Positions 8,627-15,773 of a DNA stretch of 40,033 bases are shown here, piece after piece. The position numbers and the translations under genes were made by a program. The number at the start of each line of letters is the position of its first letter. The first letter of the stretch is position 1. The stretch is from Bacteroidales bacterium (GTDB lineage Bacteria > Bacteroidota > Bacteroidia > Bacteroidales > ML635J-15), in NCBI GenBank assembly GCA_028702535.1, contig JAQVOR010000017.1, positions 1-40,033 on the forward strand, read 5' to 3'. The notes under the pieces are model-generated. The model did not search any database and was not told the origin of the DNA. It saw only the letters and a list, made by a program, of their open reading frames with translations.

Positions 8627-9598
8627 TTATTTTTTTATACCAATTCTTTCTCCCATTTTAACAGTAGTTTCATATCCCTTTGCGGTATTAATCAGTAAAT
8701 CCTCATCAATTTGGATGATGTTTTTTTGAAACAGCAGTACTATTGTTGAGCCTCCAAATTTAAAATAGCCCTTCTCATCGCCTTTATTAGCAACATTTCC
8801 TTTAAAAGTTTGTTCAATGCTTCCTACCATAGTGGCACCAACTTCGGCCATAATCACATCTCCAAACAAAGAATTTGAAAGAATTGTATATTCGCGTTTA
8901 TTTAAACAAAATATTTCAGCCTTTTTACGCAAAGCCAGTGGATTGACAGAATAATAGTTTCCATTAATTTTTACATTTGGAGATAAACCCCCACTTATTG
9001 GAAAATGAAAACGATGGTAATCAACTGGAGCCAAACGCATGATAAGCAATGCTCCATCATGATACTTTTGTGCAAGATCGGGATTATCTAAAAATGAAAA
9101 TACATCAAAACGATATCCTTTTATTATAAAATCGGACTTGCTAATATCTGCATAAGCTAAAATTTTTCCATCAGCAGGTGATACAACAATATTAAAACTG
9201 GTATCAATTGGTCGTGCATCATCCTTTAATTTTCGTGTAAAAAAAGCATTAAAATTGTCGAATCCCTTTTCTTGAACAATACTCATATCAATATTATAAT
9301 CCTCTATAAAAGGCTGTATCTTTTTCGCTGAAGAACTGCGATCCATCATATTACCATAAATCGATGAAACTACTTTTCTTTTTGCCAAAGTCCACAAAGT
9401 CGCTTCTCCAAATGGGTTGTAATATAGCCAAATTAACCATTTTTCTCCAACGACTTTTTCAGTTTTCATTTGCCCACTATCTCTTTCATAATATTGAATG
9501 GGCTCTTGTGGTTTTAGCGGATAAAAGGTCTGACCAATTAGTATTGCAAGCAATAATAAAATTATGCCCCACCTCTTTTTTGATTTTGTTATTTTCAT
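8627..9598 (-). CDS. psd: Phosphatidylserine decarboxylase
   Basis: A 323-aa pyruvoyl enzyme that converts phosphatidylserine to phosphatidylethanolamine at the inner membrane. An N-terminal membrane segment (about residues 9-27) is visible. The charge-relay motifs VSPADGKI (Asp) and DYHRFHFP (His) are present, and the self-cleavage site is GGST near residues 282-285, with Ser284 becoming the pyruvoyl group. The GGST form is that of the longer Clostridium/Chlamydia-type enzymes, unlike the LGST of E. coli. It stands 79 nt upstream of bcp and has its own -7 box, so it is probably a separate unit. No phosphatidylserine synthase gene is in view. Confidence 0.94.
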   Translation of the reverse strand: MKITKSKKRWGIILLLLAILIGQTFYPLKPQEPIQYYERDSGQMKTEKVVGEKWLIWLYYNPFGEATLWTLAKRKVVSSIYGNMMDRSSSAKKIQPFIEDYNIDMSIVQEKGFDNFNAFFTRKLKDDARPIDTSFNIVVSPADGKILAYADISKSDFIIKGYRFDVFSFLDNPDLAQKYHDGALLIMRLAPVDYHRFHFPISGGLSPNVKINGNYYSVNPLALRKKAEIFCLNKREYTILSNSLFGDVIMAEVGATMVGSIEQTFKGNVANKGDEKGYFKFGGSTIVLLFQKNIIQIDEDLLINTAKGYETTVKMGERIGIKK

Positions 9599-9623
9599 GT
9601 TTGATTTGTTTCATTTTGAAAAG

Positions 9624-9631
9624 CAAACTTA
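9624..9631 (-). promoter_or_regulatory. -7 promoter box for psd
   Basis: TAAGTTTG on the minus strand fits TAnnTTTG, 26 nt upstream of the psd ATG. Confidence 0.5.
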
Positions 9632-9706
9632 ATACATTTTCCAATTAATCAACAAATTCCAAACAAAGTAAACTTTTTCAGAATTTTATTTTTAAAATAG
9701 TAGAAA

Positions 9707-11911
9707 TTACTTCTCATTTATTAAGGCTATTGCTTTTTCTAACAATTCATCCCGCCCTTCTTTTATCCCTTGAATTGTAGGTTTTATTTCAATATCAGGC
9801 ACAATTCCCACTCTTTGAGTTTCGGTTCCATCAGGATAGTAAATTCCAATACCGCTAATCATTGTTCTTAATCCACCTGGCAAATAGAATTCAGAGACAT
9901 CTCCGTCTGCTCCAGCTGTAGTTGAGCCAATTACAGTTGCATTAGGGTGAACTATATAAGCCATAGCGTGAAATTCTGATGAACTTTGTGTAATTTCGTT
10001 TATTATAATTACTATTTTACCTTTATAATGTTTTTTGTTTTTTTTACCAACACTATTAGTGCTTGAATAAGTAAACAATCCTGGTCTTTCAATACTACCC
10101 TTCGAAAATTTAACAAAAGGAGTACTTTGAGGCATTAAATAACTGCTAAGCACGTAAATAGGAAAATCTGATGGATAATTTCGAAGGTCTATAATTAATC
10201 CTTTAGTGTTTTTTGTTTTTTTCCATAGCTCAGGAAGATATTTTCTTTGTAATGTGCCATTATCAATATAGGCTATTTTTTTATCGATCAGTTTAAAGCA
10301 TGTGTCTGGCGTTTGGTAATTGTACATGTTTATTTCTGTTGAAGAATAGGTTTTTAATATTAAATTCTCCGCCTTATCATTCCTAATATATTCGACATTT
10401 ATTGAAGAATCGTTTGTCCTTAATAAATTAGGAGCAATATCTCGTAATTTTGTGGAATAATTTGATGCCGGAGTGTATTTTAATCTTTCGTTAATAATCT
10501 CATGTACTGATTTATTATTTATAGTTAAAATAATATCTCCGATTTCTAAATCAGTTTTCTTTTCAGGATGATTGTCAAAAAAACTTGTAACAACAGCTTT
10601 GTCTTCGATAAAGGTTAATTCTACATTTGCATAACGAGTACCAAAATGATTTAATAGCGGAGACCAGCCCCAAATATTTGCATGAGTATCGTGAATTCTG
10701 CCGACAAGTTCTAAAATTTCAAGAGTATATTCAACATAGTTGTTAGCATAAATCATTTTTGGAATAAATTCTTCTAACACATCTTTCCAGTCCTCTTCAA
10801 TTAAGTTTTTATATGGGAAGTAATATTGAATAATATTCCAATACCGATAGAGAGCTAAAAGTCTGTACCCTGCATTAGGATAACTCATTGTTGAATATTT
10901 ATTTTCATTTTTAAAATCTGGGTTTCCAATTCCTGAGTGTAATCCAATATAGTGATGTTTCTTTGTTTTATTTGATTTCTTAACTTCTAAAAGGATTGAA
11001 GTGAGACTATCTGAAAACATTGAATTATTAATCCAATCTAAGTCTGGTTCTATTAAAATATTTGCAGATTTAGTTGTTGTATTATTTGCTTCTTCTAATT
11101 CCCCATAGCTTTTAATCCACTCATAAAGCATTCTATCTCTTTGTAGTACGTTTTCAGAATTCAATACTTTGGGAAGCATTTTAAAAAGTTCATAATCCCA
11201 GTTATATTCACCTTTGGCAATATTTGGATGATAATATTTTAGAAATCCCCAAATAAGACCAAGAGTTTTTAGATTTTCAATTTTATCTTGAGTTAATTCG
11301 ATATCTGATATTTCAGAACCTATATTTAGTTCGATATTATCTGATATTTTTAAGGATTTTTCTTCACTTTCTTTTAAAGTTAGAATATTTTCTCCATCAA
11401 TATATATGGCAAAATCATCAAACCAAGCTTCACCATCTCCTGTTAAAATTCCACCAAAAATAATTTTTTCTGCATTTTTAGGATAATTTAATTTGACAGA
11501 ATATTTTTCCCAGTTTTTAGTACCTGATATATTCTTTTTAGCCATATTATCAAATTCCAATATATCACCATAACCATCAATTCTAAATAATAAACCAGCA
11601 AATCCATTTCTAACATCTGCAATTTTCATGTAAGCTTCCAATTCAATTGTTTTCCCTTCGTAGTATGCCGGGATAGTATATGCGATACTTCCGAATTTTC
11701 CACTTTTAGCAGATGTGATTTTCCCTGATTTATGTCCACTTTTACTGATAGTGTCAATACTTAATGAGTAATCTCCCCACTGAAACCACCCATCAGAAAG
11801 TTCATTACTTTCACTTTGTTGTTCAAATCCGAGATTAAATTTATTGCCTTCAGTTTGTGCCTTACAATTCACTACAATAAAAACTAATAATATGAATAGT
11901 GTTCTTTTCAT
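9707..11911 (-). CDS. S41 family (C-terminal-processing-like) peptidase, exported
   Basis: A 734-aa exported serine peptidase. The signal peptide ends near NCKAQ; cleavage by signal peptidase I after CKA is more likely than lipidation because Asn precedes the Cys. Residues about 25-170 look like a jelly-roll/carbohydrate-binding-like domain (WFDDFAIYIDG). A helical region follows, with a PDZ-like segment in the middle (DLEIGDIILTINNKSVHE). The C-terminal S41 core has LIIDLRNYPSD and the nucleophile region NEITQSSSEF, where Ser643 aligns with the catalytic serine of CtpA/Tsp proteases, then GSTTAGADGDV. The family cleaves peptides in the periplasm or at the surface; the substrate is unknown. 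It has no operon partner and marks the left border of the accessory region. Confidence 0.9.
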   Translation of the reverse strand: MKRTLFILLVFIVVNCKAQTEGNKFNLGFEQQSESNELSDGWFQWGDYSLSIDTISKSGHKSGKITSAKSGKFGSIAYTIPAYYEGKTIELEAYMKIADVRNGFAGLLFRIDGYGDILEFDNMAKKNISGTKNWEKYSVKLNYPKNAEKIIFGGILTGDGEAWFDDFAIYIDGENILTLKESEEKSLKISDNIELNIGSEISDIELTQDKIENLKTLGLIWGFLKYYHPNIAKGEYNWDYELFKMLPKVLNSENVLQRDRMLYEWIKSYGELEEANNTTTKSANILIEPDLDWINNSMFSDSLTSILLEVKKSNKTKKHHYIGLHSGIGNPDFKNENKYSTMSYPNAGYRLLALYRYWNIIQYYFPYKNLIEEDWKDVLEEFIPKMIYANNYVEYTLEILELVGRIHDTHANIWGWSPLLNHFGTRYANVELTFIEDKAVVTSFFDNHPEKKTDLEIGDIILTINNKSVHEIINERLKYTPASNYSTKLRDIAPNLLRTNDSSINVEYIRNDKAENLILKTYSSTEINMYNYQTPDTCFKLIDKKIAYIDNGTLQRKYLPELWKKTKNTKGLIIDLRNYPSDFPIYVLSSYLMPQSTPFVKFSKGSIERPGLFTYSSTNSVGKKNKKHYKGKIVIIINEITQSSSEFHAMAYIVHPNATVIGSTTAGADGDVSEFYLPGGLRTMISGIGIYYPDGTETQRVGIVPDIEIKPTIQGIKEGRDELLEKAIALINEK

Positions 11912-11956
11912 TATGTGTGTATTTTATTTCTAAAATGCATGTTATTAAAGCCATAT

Positions 11957-12115
11957 TTATAAATCTATCAATTCATAATTTGTACTTCGACCTCCTGACT
12001 TTTCTTGTCTAAGAATATCTTTATTAATTAAGTCTTTTATGTCTCTCAAGGCTGTATCTTGAGAGCATTTGGTATTTTTTGCCCATTTTGAAGTTTTTAA
12101 TTTACAATCACAATT
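11957..12115 (-). pseudogene. Remnant of a Fic-family protein (C-terminal winged helix)
   Basis: A minus-strand reading with no start codon that ends in a normal stop. It encodes about 50 residues, including KTSKWAKNTKCSQDTALRDI and DLINKDILRQEKSGGRSTNY. This matches the C-terminal winged-helix end of Fic/DUF4172-type proteins, in which a segment like KWAxxTKCSxDTALRDIxDL precedes a GGGRSTxY strand. The catalytic Fic core (HPFxxGNGR) is absent, and an in-frame stop lies directly upstream at 12116-12118. It is therefore the 3' end of a gene whose rest has been lost. It sits at the left edge of the island between the S41 peptidase and the first toxin-antitoxin module. Confidence 0.7.
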
Positions 12116-12690
12116 TTAAATTATGCAACAAATATATGTATTATTCTACGCACATTTAACGAGATAATAAGGTTTTCCCTCCGCAAGATAAATTATTTCA
12201 ACAAAAATAAAACTTTTAGCCTGAGTTCGATATAATTTTTAAAGTATTTAGCATTAATCTAAAATCCATGTTACCAATATTGCCTGCCATAATCGGTATT
12301 ATTCCGTTTAACTGATGTAAAAGCAACATATAATAATATTAAAATAAAAGTAAATAATCGGTATTATTTCCAATTTAGGTCTTTTCCACTCTTAAATTTG
12401 AGCTTTTTTAAGTTAATTTTCTTAAAACAAATCGAACACATGTGAAAAGCATAAGAAAAAAGAAAACTTTATTATGGCAGAGTAGTGTACTCTCTGAATA
12501 GTTAAACTATTTCTCTTTGACAGCTGTGCTGGCCAGTCGAAGTGACTAGTTTATTACTTCCTTTGGTCGTGAGGGCTTCGCCGTTGTTTTACAATCCCTA
12601 AGACTAATAACAAAGTATAATGCAAATAAAATGTCCCCACTTTGAGTTTTGCAAAAGCTCCACTCTATAGAAAGCAGAGACAATACAAAA
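12116..12690. other. Intergenic stretch without recognisable genes
   Basis: No convincing reading frame is seen on either strand. It contains a 13-bp direct repeat AATCGGTATTATT (12291 and 12356), a 15-bp palindrome-like AATAGTTAAACTATT at 12498-12512, and two short motifs (12221-12234 and 12587-12605) that recur at 22113-22165. It looks like decayed island DNA. Confidence 0.5.
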
Positions 12691-12825
12691 ACAACTCAAA
12701 TTAAAACAAATGTCAAATATTTTTTTAATTATGAAAAACTTAATCTTATTACAAGCGATAGCATAAATTCCAAGGCAAAAAACATATATTGATAATAGTA
12801 CAACCGACTTTAAGCAAGAAACAAG

Positions 12826-12864
12826 ATCTAAAACTGTAATTAGAGAATATGTGTTGTTTTAGAT
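12826..12864 (+). promoter_or_regulatory. Conserved inverted repeat upstream of TA module 1
   Basis: ATCTAAAAC (12826-12834) and GTTTTAGAT (12856-12864) are perfect complements around a 21-nt spacer. The same arms occur upstream of module 2 (16082-16090 and 16112-16120). This is a candidate operator for antitoxin autoregulation, or the terminator of a lost upstream gene. It is inferred from structure only. Confidence 0.4.
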
Positions 12865-12891
12865 TTTATCCAAGATAATGTAACTTTTTGT

Positions 12892-12899
12892 TAATTTTG
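12892..12899 (+). promoter_or_regulatory. -7 promoter box of TA module 1
   Basis: TAATTTTG fits TAnnTTTG, with 32 nt between the box and the antitoxin ATG. The identical box with identical spacing is found in module 2 at 16149-16156. Confidence 0.6.
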
Positions 12900-12931
12900 C
12901 CGGTATAAGAATAAACACTATTACTATTACT

Positions 12932-13111
12932 ATGGCATCTGAAACCGCAAAAAAGAAAATAGACTGGACCAAACCAGCGGACCAAAATCCTGAAATAACC
13001 GTAGATGATTTTAAAGATATGGTTAAAGAAACTGAAAAGGGGCCGTTTTTATCTATTGAACAGTACAGAGAAAACCGAAAAGAATGGCGCAAAAAGTTTC
13101 TAAAAGATTAA
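12932..13111 (+). CDS. Putative antitoxin of TA module 1 (59 aa)
   Basis: A 59-aa acidic/basic small protein directly upstream of a RelE/ParE-like toxin. Residues 1-33 (beginning MASETAKKKIDWTKPADQNP) are almost identical to the antitoxin of module 2, while residues 36-59 (including GPFLSIEQYRENRKEWRKKF) are unrelated to it. No standard DNA-binding fold is obvious. The C-terminal part looks like a toxin-binding helix, as in many RelB/YefM-like antitoxins. Its 3' end overlaps the toxin gene by 28 nt, and the Glu-Trp codons GAA TGG supply the toxin ATG. The antitoxin role is inferred from size, order and overlap. Confidence 0.75.
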   Translation: MASETAKKKIDWTKPADQNPEITVDDFKDMVKETEKGPFLSIEQYRENRKEWRKKFLKD

Positions 13112-13395
13112 AAGCAAAGCGAGTTATTGAATATGCTGCAGAACAGTTTGGATATGCACTAGCTTTAACACTTGATAAGGAAATAGAAAAGAGAGTTCAA
13201 CAACTATCTACACTTTACGAACTTTACCCAGAGAATAAATTCTTACCTACAAAAACAAAACTGTATCGCAATGTTATTTTAGGTAAATACATAATTCTTT
13301 ATCGCATTAAACCTACTACAGTCGAGGTTTTAGCAATTTACCACAGTTCTATAAAACCAGCTCGAATAAAGAAAATACGTAGCGTTAAACCTTAA
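13084..13395 (+). CDS. RelE/ParE family toxin, module 1
   Basis: A 103-aa basic protein of the RelE/ParE superfamily. Family features are the helical hairpin (about residues 10-45), then the strands LYRNVILGKYIILYRI and VEVLAIYHSSI and a basic C-terminal end rich in Lys and Arg. Members either cleave mRNA on the ribosome (RelE type) or poison gyrase (ParE type); the sequence does not decide which. It overlaps the antitoxin by 28 nt. The last 38 or so residues are nearly identical to the toxin of module 2, but the N-terminal 50 are divergent. The reading frame is intact, so this copy may be active. Confidence 0.85.
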   Translation: MAQKVSKRLKAKRVIEYAAEQFGYALALTLDKEIEKRVQQLSTLYELYPENKFLPTKTKLYRNVILGKYIILYRIKPTTVEVLAIYHSSIKPARIKKIRSVKP

Positions 13396-13448
13396 TTTTA
13401 CAACTTGTTTTTTACATTATCAAAATTGCTAGGACTTACAAACAAATC
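13282..13448 (+). repeat. Downstream repeat of the TA module, copy 1
   Basis: About 167 bp matching 16601-16768. It covers the 3' third of the toxin gene and the 3' end of the convergent minus-strand gene. With 12691-13030 it brackets a non-homologous core of about 250 bp. Confidence 0.85.
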
Positions 13449-13652
13449 TAACGAATATCTTTTTGTTTTCCGTGCGATTATTACTTGTAAGTAAAGCTTG
13501 CAATAGTCCTTTTTTATAATTCTATCAACAGATTTTATTTCGTACAGAATTAAAACATTTCCCATACACCAAAATTCTTTCTCTGTAATTTCGGGTGGCA
13601 ATTCCTTTCCCTCTGCCTTTAACTCTAGTAATTCTTTGTAAATTGTTCGCAT
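13398..13652 (-). CDS. Uncharacterised 84-aa protein convergent with TA module 1
   Basis: A small protein of unknown family (start MRTIYKELLELKAEGKELPP, end FVSPSNFDNVKNKL). Predicted strands in the middle (VLILYEIKSVDRII and LYLQVIIARKTKRYSLDLFV) suggest an alpha/beta fold. It ends 2 nt from the toxin stop codon on the opposite strand. The same arrangement, truncated, follows the module 2 toxin, so it travels with the toxin-antitoxin pair. A short overlapping frame (13625-13708) precedes it. It might be a third component, or a neighbour captured when the unit duplicated. Confidence 0.6.
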   Translation of the reverse strand: MRTIYKELLELKAEGKELPPEITEKEFWCMGNVLILYEIKSVDRIIKKDYCKLYLQVIIARKTKRYSLDLFVSPSNFDNVKNKL

Positions 13653-13708
13653 TTGCTCAAATGTATTTTGCGGTCAAATTCATTTAATTTCTTTTCGAGT
13701 GTGTCCAT
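13625..13708 (-). CDS. Possible 27-aa leader peptide or frameshifted N-terminus
   Basis: MDTLEKKLNEFDRKIHLSKC opens a 27-aa reading whose last 28 nt overlap the start of the 84-aa gene in another frame. It may be a small coupled cistron, or the true N-terminus of that gene separated by a frameshift. The support is only an ATG start and protein-like composition. Confidence 0.3.
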   Translation of the reverse strand: MDTLEKKLNEFDRKIHLSKCEQFTKNY

Positions 13709-13879
13709 ATTACTAATTTTTGTTTGTTGTTTTTAAAAGCTTGGTTCTATTTTTGATTACTTACTTTCACAAAGACAAGTCGGAAAATGACTACCTCCAA
13801 ATTAATTACAACAAATTTTGACTTATAAAGTACACAAAATGACTACTGTTCTGATTTTAAGCGACTTAAACTTACAACT

Positions 13880-14185
13880 ATGAAATATATACTTGATAAT
13901 GTTAGAAGAATTAGAGAGTCAATGGATTATAGCTAGGAGTATTTCGCTGATAAAATTGGTATTACTTAAGCAAAATATGCACGATTTGAACGTGGTGCTA
14001 CAAAACCTGACTTAGAAACTTTGGAGTTAGTCGCAAAAGGGCTTGGTTTTTCTTTGATTGATATTATCACATATCCAAAAAAATACGTTGATATTGATTC
14101 CATAAATACTCCAGAACGTATTTCTGTAACATTCGAAGTTTCTCCAGACAAAAGAGATTTTCTATTAAATTTAGTAACTAAATAA
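13880..14185 (+). pseudogene. XRE-type helix-turn-helix regulator with two nonsense codons
   Basis: Read through, the frame gives a 101-aa Cro/C1-type regulator. The HTH begins near residue 5 (LDNVRRIRESMDYS), continues as EYFADKIGIT and then AKYARFERGATKPDLETLE, which is the classic recognition helix and following loop. A short C-terminal segment ends VSPDKRDFLLNLVTK. TAG at 13934 and TAA at 13967 interrupt the HTH exactly where family members carry Gln (S-Q-E and T-Q-A), so both fit single C-to-T changes of CAG and CAA. The rest of the frame is undamaged, which suggests recent inactivation. It may once have controlled the adjacent toxin-antitoxin loci. Confidence 0.85.
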
Positions 14186-14838
14186 GATTAGAATATGTAT
14201 CAAAAAAGGGAACCATTAATGCAATTGGTTTCCGTGGAGCTGCCAGTAATAGCGGCTATGTTTACATAACTGTTAAGCTAAATTAAAAACATCTTCTTTT
14301 CCTACATAAAAGATTTTGCCTTTAAAAAAACCAAACATATTTAAGGGTTTTTTCCTTTTTTTTGTTTTAGCAATCTCCTTAACAGGCTTTGTTGCTTTTT
14401 CTTTTTTCGCACAAGTTTTTTCTTTTTCAAAAAAATAAAAAAATCAGAAAATAAAACCTTTTTAAATTAATTAATTAAAAAGTAATTAATAATTAATTCA
14501 CTAATAGGTGTGTTCGTTGCTGGGTTCGTTGCTGTGTTCGTTGCTGTGTTCGCTATACGTTTTTAACTCTCTGTGTACCAGTTGTTTATAATTATTCTAA
14601 ATTTGTTAAATACCAGCTATAAAGTTTGTGTAAATATTTTATTCGATGTATATTTGTTGAGTGGGAATAATATTAAAAAGCATATTAAAGTGTTTGGGTA
14701 CACTTAGTACTTTGTATGGCTGCAGTTTATCGAGAAACACAGGCTTATAGATGTAATAAGTTTATAAATTCAATAGACGAAAGGCGGAGAACAGCCTTTG
14801 TATCAAGGAATAAGATAATGCGGAAGCTTAGGAGGTAA
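14186..14838. other. Gene-poor stretch in the island
   Basis: No supported gene. A plus-strand reading at 14194-14285 (including NAIGFRGAASNSGYVYITVK, then a stop) looks like the tail of a lost protein but has no start or recognised family. A lysine-rich minus-strand reading at about 14285-14425 lacks a start codon. A 12-bp tandem repeat lies at 14509-14553. Confidence 0.5.
14509..14553. repeat. 12-bp tandem repeat, 3.75 copies
   Basis: TGTGTTCGTTGC, TGGGTTCGTTGC, TGTGTTCGTTGC and a partial TGTGTTCGC lie head to tail with a single mismatch, in a non-coding AT-rich stretch. The unit is more GC-rich than its surroundings. Confidence 0.85.
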
Positions 14839-15114
14839 TTAGAACAGGTCTGCGTGTGTGCCGGTACGCATAAGAGTTAATACTTCAATTTTTTTCTCTT
14901 TATCGTAAATCAATAGCCAATCTGGGTTAATATGGCATTCTCTCAAACCCTTATAATTGCCTGTTAATTTGTGGTCTCGATATTTCTCTGGGAGAGGATC
15001 ACTACTTGTAGATAGATGTTTAATAATCTTGTTGAGTTCTGTTTCGTCAAACTTTCTTTTTCTTGCCAATTTTAGGTCTGACAAATATTTATTAGTAAAA
15101 TCAATAGAATACAT
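14839..15114 (-). CDS. YafQ-family type II toxin (mRNA interferase)
   Basis: A 91-aa RelE-superfamily toxin of the YafQ branch, which cleaves translated mRNA on the ribosome. The signature is the stretch GLRECHINPDWLLIYD followed by the C-terminal LTLMRTGTHADLF, in which the His of GTHADLF is the catalytic residue known in YafQ. Length is normal and the frame is intact. Its ATG lies one base after the stop codon of a 62-aa gene, the expected order antitoxin then toxin. The antitoxin is not of the usual DinJ/RelB sequence type. Activity is likely but cannot be proven here. Confidence 0.93.
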   Translation of the reverse strand: MYSIDFTNKYLSDLKLARKRKFDETELNKIIKHLSTSSDPLPEKYRDHKLTGNYKGLRECHINPDWLLIYDKEKKIEVLTLMRTGTHADLF

Positions 15115-15115
15115 A

Positions 15116-15304
15116 TTAACCTACTTTTACTAAATAATCATCAAAGTCTTTACATTTGGTAACTCTTCCATGTTTTATATCTTCCAGAGCCTCGTCGATA
15201 CCAGTTATTCTTTTAACCTTAAATATACCTAATGAAAGAATATACTCTATCGTTTTCTTTGCAATCTTATTGCGTGCATCGTATTCAATTATAATTGTAG
15301 CCAT
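15116..15304 (-). CDS. Putative antitoxin partner of the YafQ-type toxin
   Basis: A 62-aa protein immediately upstream of the YafQ-family toxin, separated by a single base. It begins MATIIIEYDARNKIAKKTIE, with a strand then an amphipathic helix, and has an acidic C-terminal part (GIDEALEDIKHGRVTKCKDF) likely to wrap the toxin. It lacks the clear ribbon-helix-helix start of DinJ, although the first strand could play that part. The antitoxin role is inferred from position and size. Its promoter must lie in the 15305-15492 interval, beside a block of 10-bp repeats that could serve as operators. Confidence 0.8.
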   Translation of the reverse strand: MATIIIEYDARNKIAKKTIEYILSLGIFKVKRITGIDEALEDIKHGRVTKCKDFDDYLVKVG

Positions 15305-15360
15305 ACTTATAAGTCTTTATTGTTATAACGGCAAAATTAACAAAAAGTTTTGAAATAGAC

Positions 15361-15430
15361 CAACATTCTGCAACATTCTGCGACATTCTGCAACATTCTG
15401 CAACAATGTTACGCAATGACACGCAATGAC
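15361..15430. repeat. 10-bp iteron-like repeats between divergent genes
   Basis: Four head-to-tail copies of CAACATTCTG (15361-15400; the third has one mismatch, CGACATTCTG), then CAACAATGTT, then two copies of ACGCAATGAC (15411-15430). The 10-bp period is about one helical turn, so a protein could bind along one DNA face. The block lies between the divergently transcribed antitoxin (start 15304) and a small membrane-protein gene (start 15493), consistent with a regulatory array. AACATT and AATGTT within it also form an inverted pair. Confidence 0.85.
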
Positions 15431-15492
15431 AAGCGTAATTTTATTCCTGATATTTACATTTTCAATTTAAGTTTAATTTAAAATTATTAGGA

Positions 15493-15705
15493 ATGGACAC
15501 ACCAAAACCAGTTGCGCAAGTAACAAAAGGAGCAGTTAAGGCTGTGAGTTTACAAAATGTCATTTTTGTTGCAATAGTATTTGTGATTGTTGTAATGATG
15601 ATACAGTACTTTACTAAACAAGAAATTGTTACAGTAAACGAAGATGGGGAAACTAAACAGTATGTAAAATCTACGCTAGGTTTCAATAAGAAAAAAGCAG
15701 CTTAG
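15493..15705 (+). CDS. Small single-span membrane protein (70 aa), unknown
   Basis: A 70-aa protein with a hydrophilic N-terminus (MDTPKPVAQVTKGAVKAVSL), one strong transmembrane helix at about residues 22-41 (VIFVAIVFVIVVMMIQYF) and a charged C-terminal tail (QEIVTVNEDGETKQYVKSTL) ending in lysines. No family is recognised. The ATG follows a short A-rich leader. It is transcribed away from the YafQ-type module, with the 10-bp repeat block between them, and is followed 68 nt later by a second small membrane protein on the same strand. Composition and start context look coding. It could be an accessory or phage-derived small membrane factor; no function is assigned. Confidence 0.6.
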   Translation: MDTPKPVAQVTKGAVKAVSLQNVIFVAIVFVIVVMMIQYFTKQEIVTVNEDGETKQYVKSTLGFNKKKAA

Positions 15706-15773
15706 AGAGTTGCACAAATTAAAAGAGTAAAAGAGTTAATCAATTTAGTTTTATTAAAAAAAGTCGTACAATT

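Larger units (their letters stand above)
12691..13030 (+). repeat. Upstream repeat of the toxin-antitoxin module, copy 1
   Basis: About 340 bp, closely matching 15944-16287. It covers the leader, an inverted repeat, the promoter box and the first 33 or so codons of the antitoxin. Similarity stops abruptly inside the antitoxin gene. Confidence 0.9.

Noticed and set aside
12587..12605. Possible single CRISPR-type repeat
   Set aside because: Only two scattered copies exist in the window, with no repeat-spacer periodicity and no cas genes.
12859..13092. 77-codon minus-strand open frame, recurring at 16122-16337
   Set aside because: Both copies are antisense to the antitoxin genes and are conserved only because the antitoxin repeat is conserved.
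13880..14185. Alternative genetic code reading TAA/TAG as Gln
   Set aside because: All other genes end normally at TAA or TAG with conserved C-termini, so the two stops are gene-specific nonsense mutations.
14285..14425. Lysine-rich small protein on the minus strand
   Set aside because: There is no start codon before the lysine-rich part, the composition follows poly-A/T tracts, and no family is recognised.
15361..15430. Possible CRISPR array
   Set aside because: The repeats are 10 bp with no spacers between them and no cas genes are nearby.
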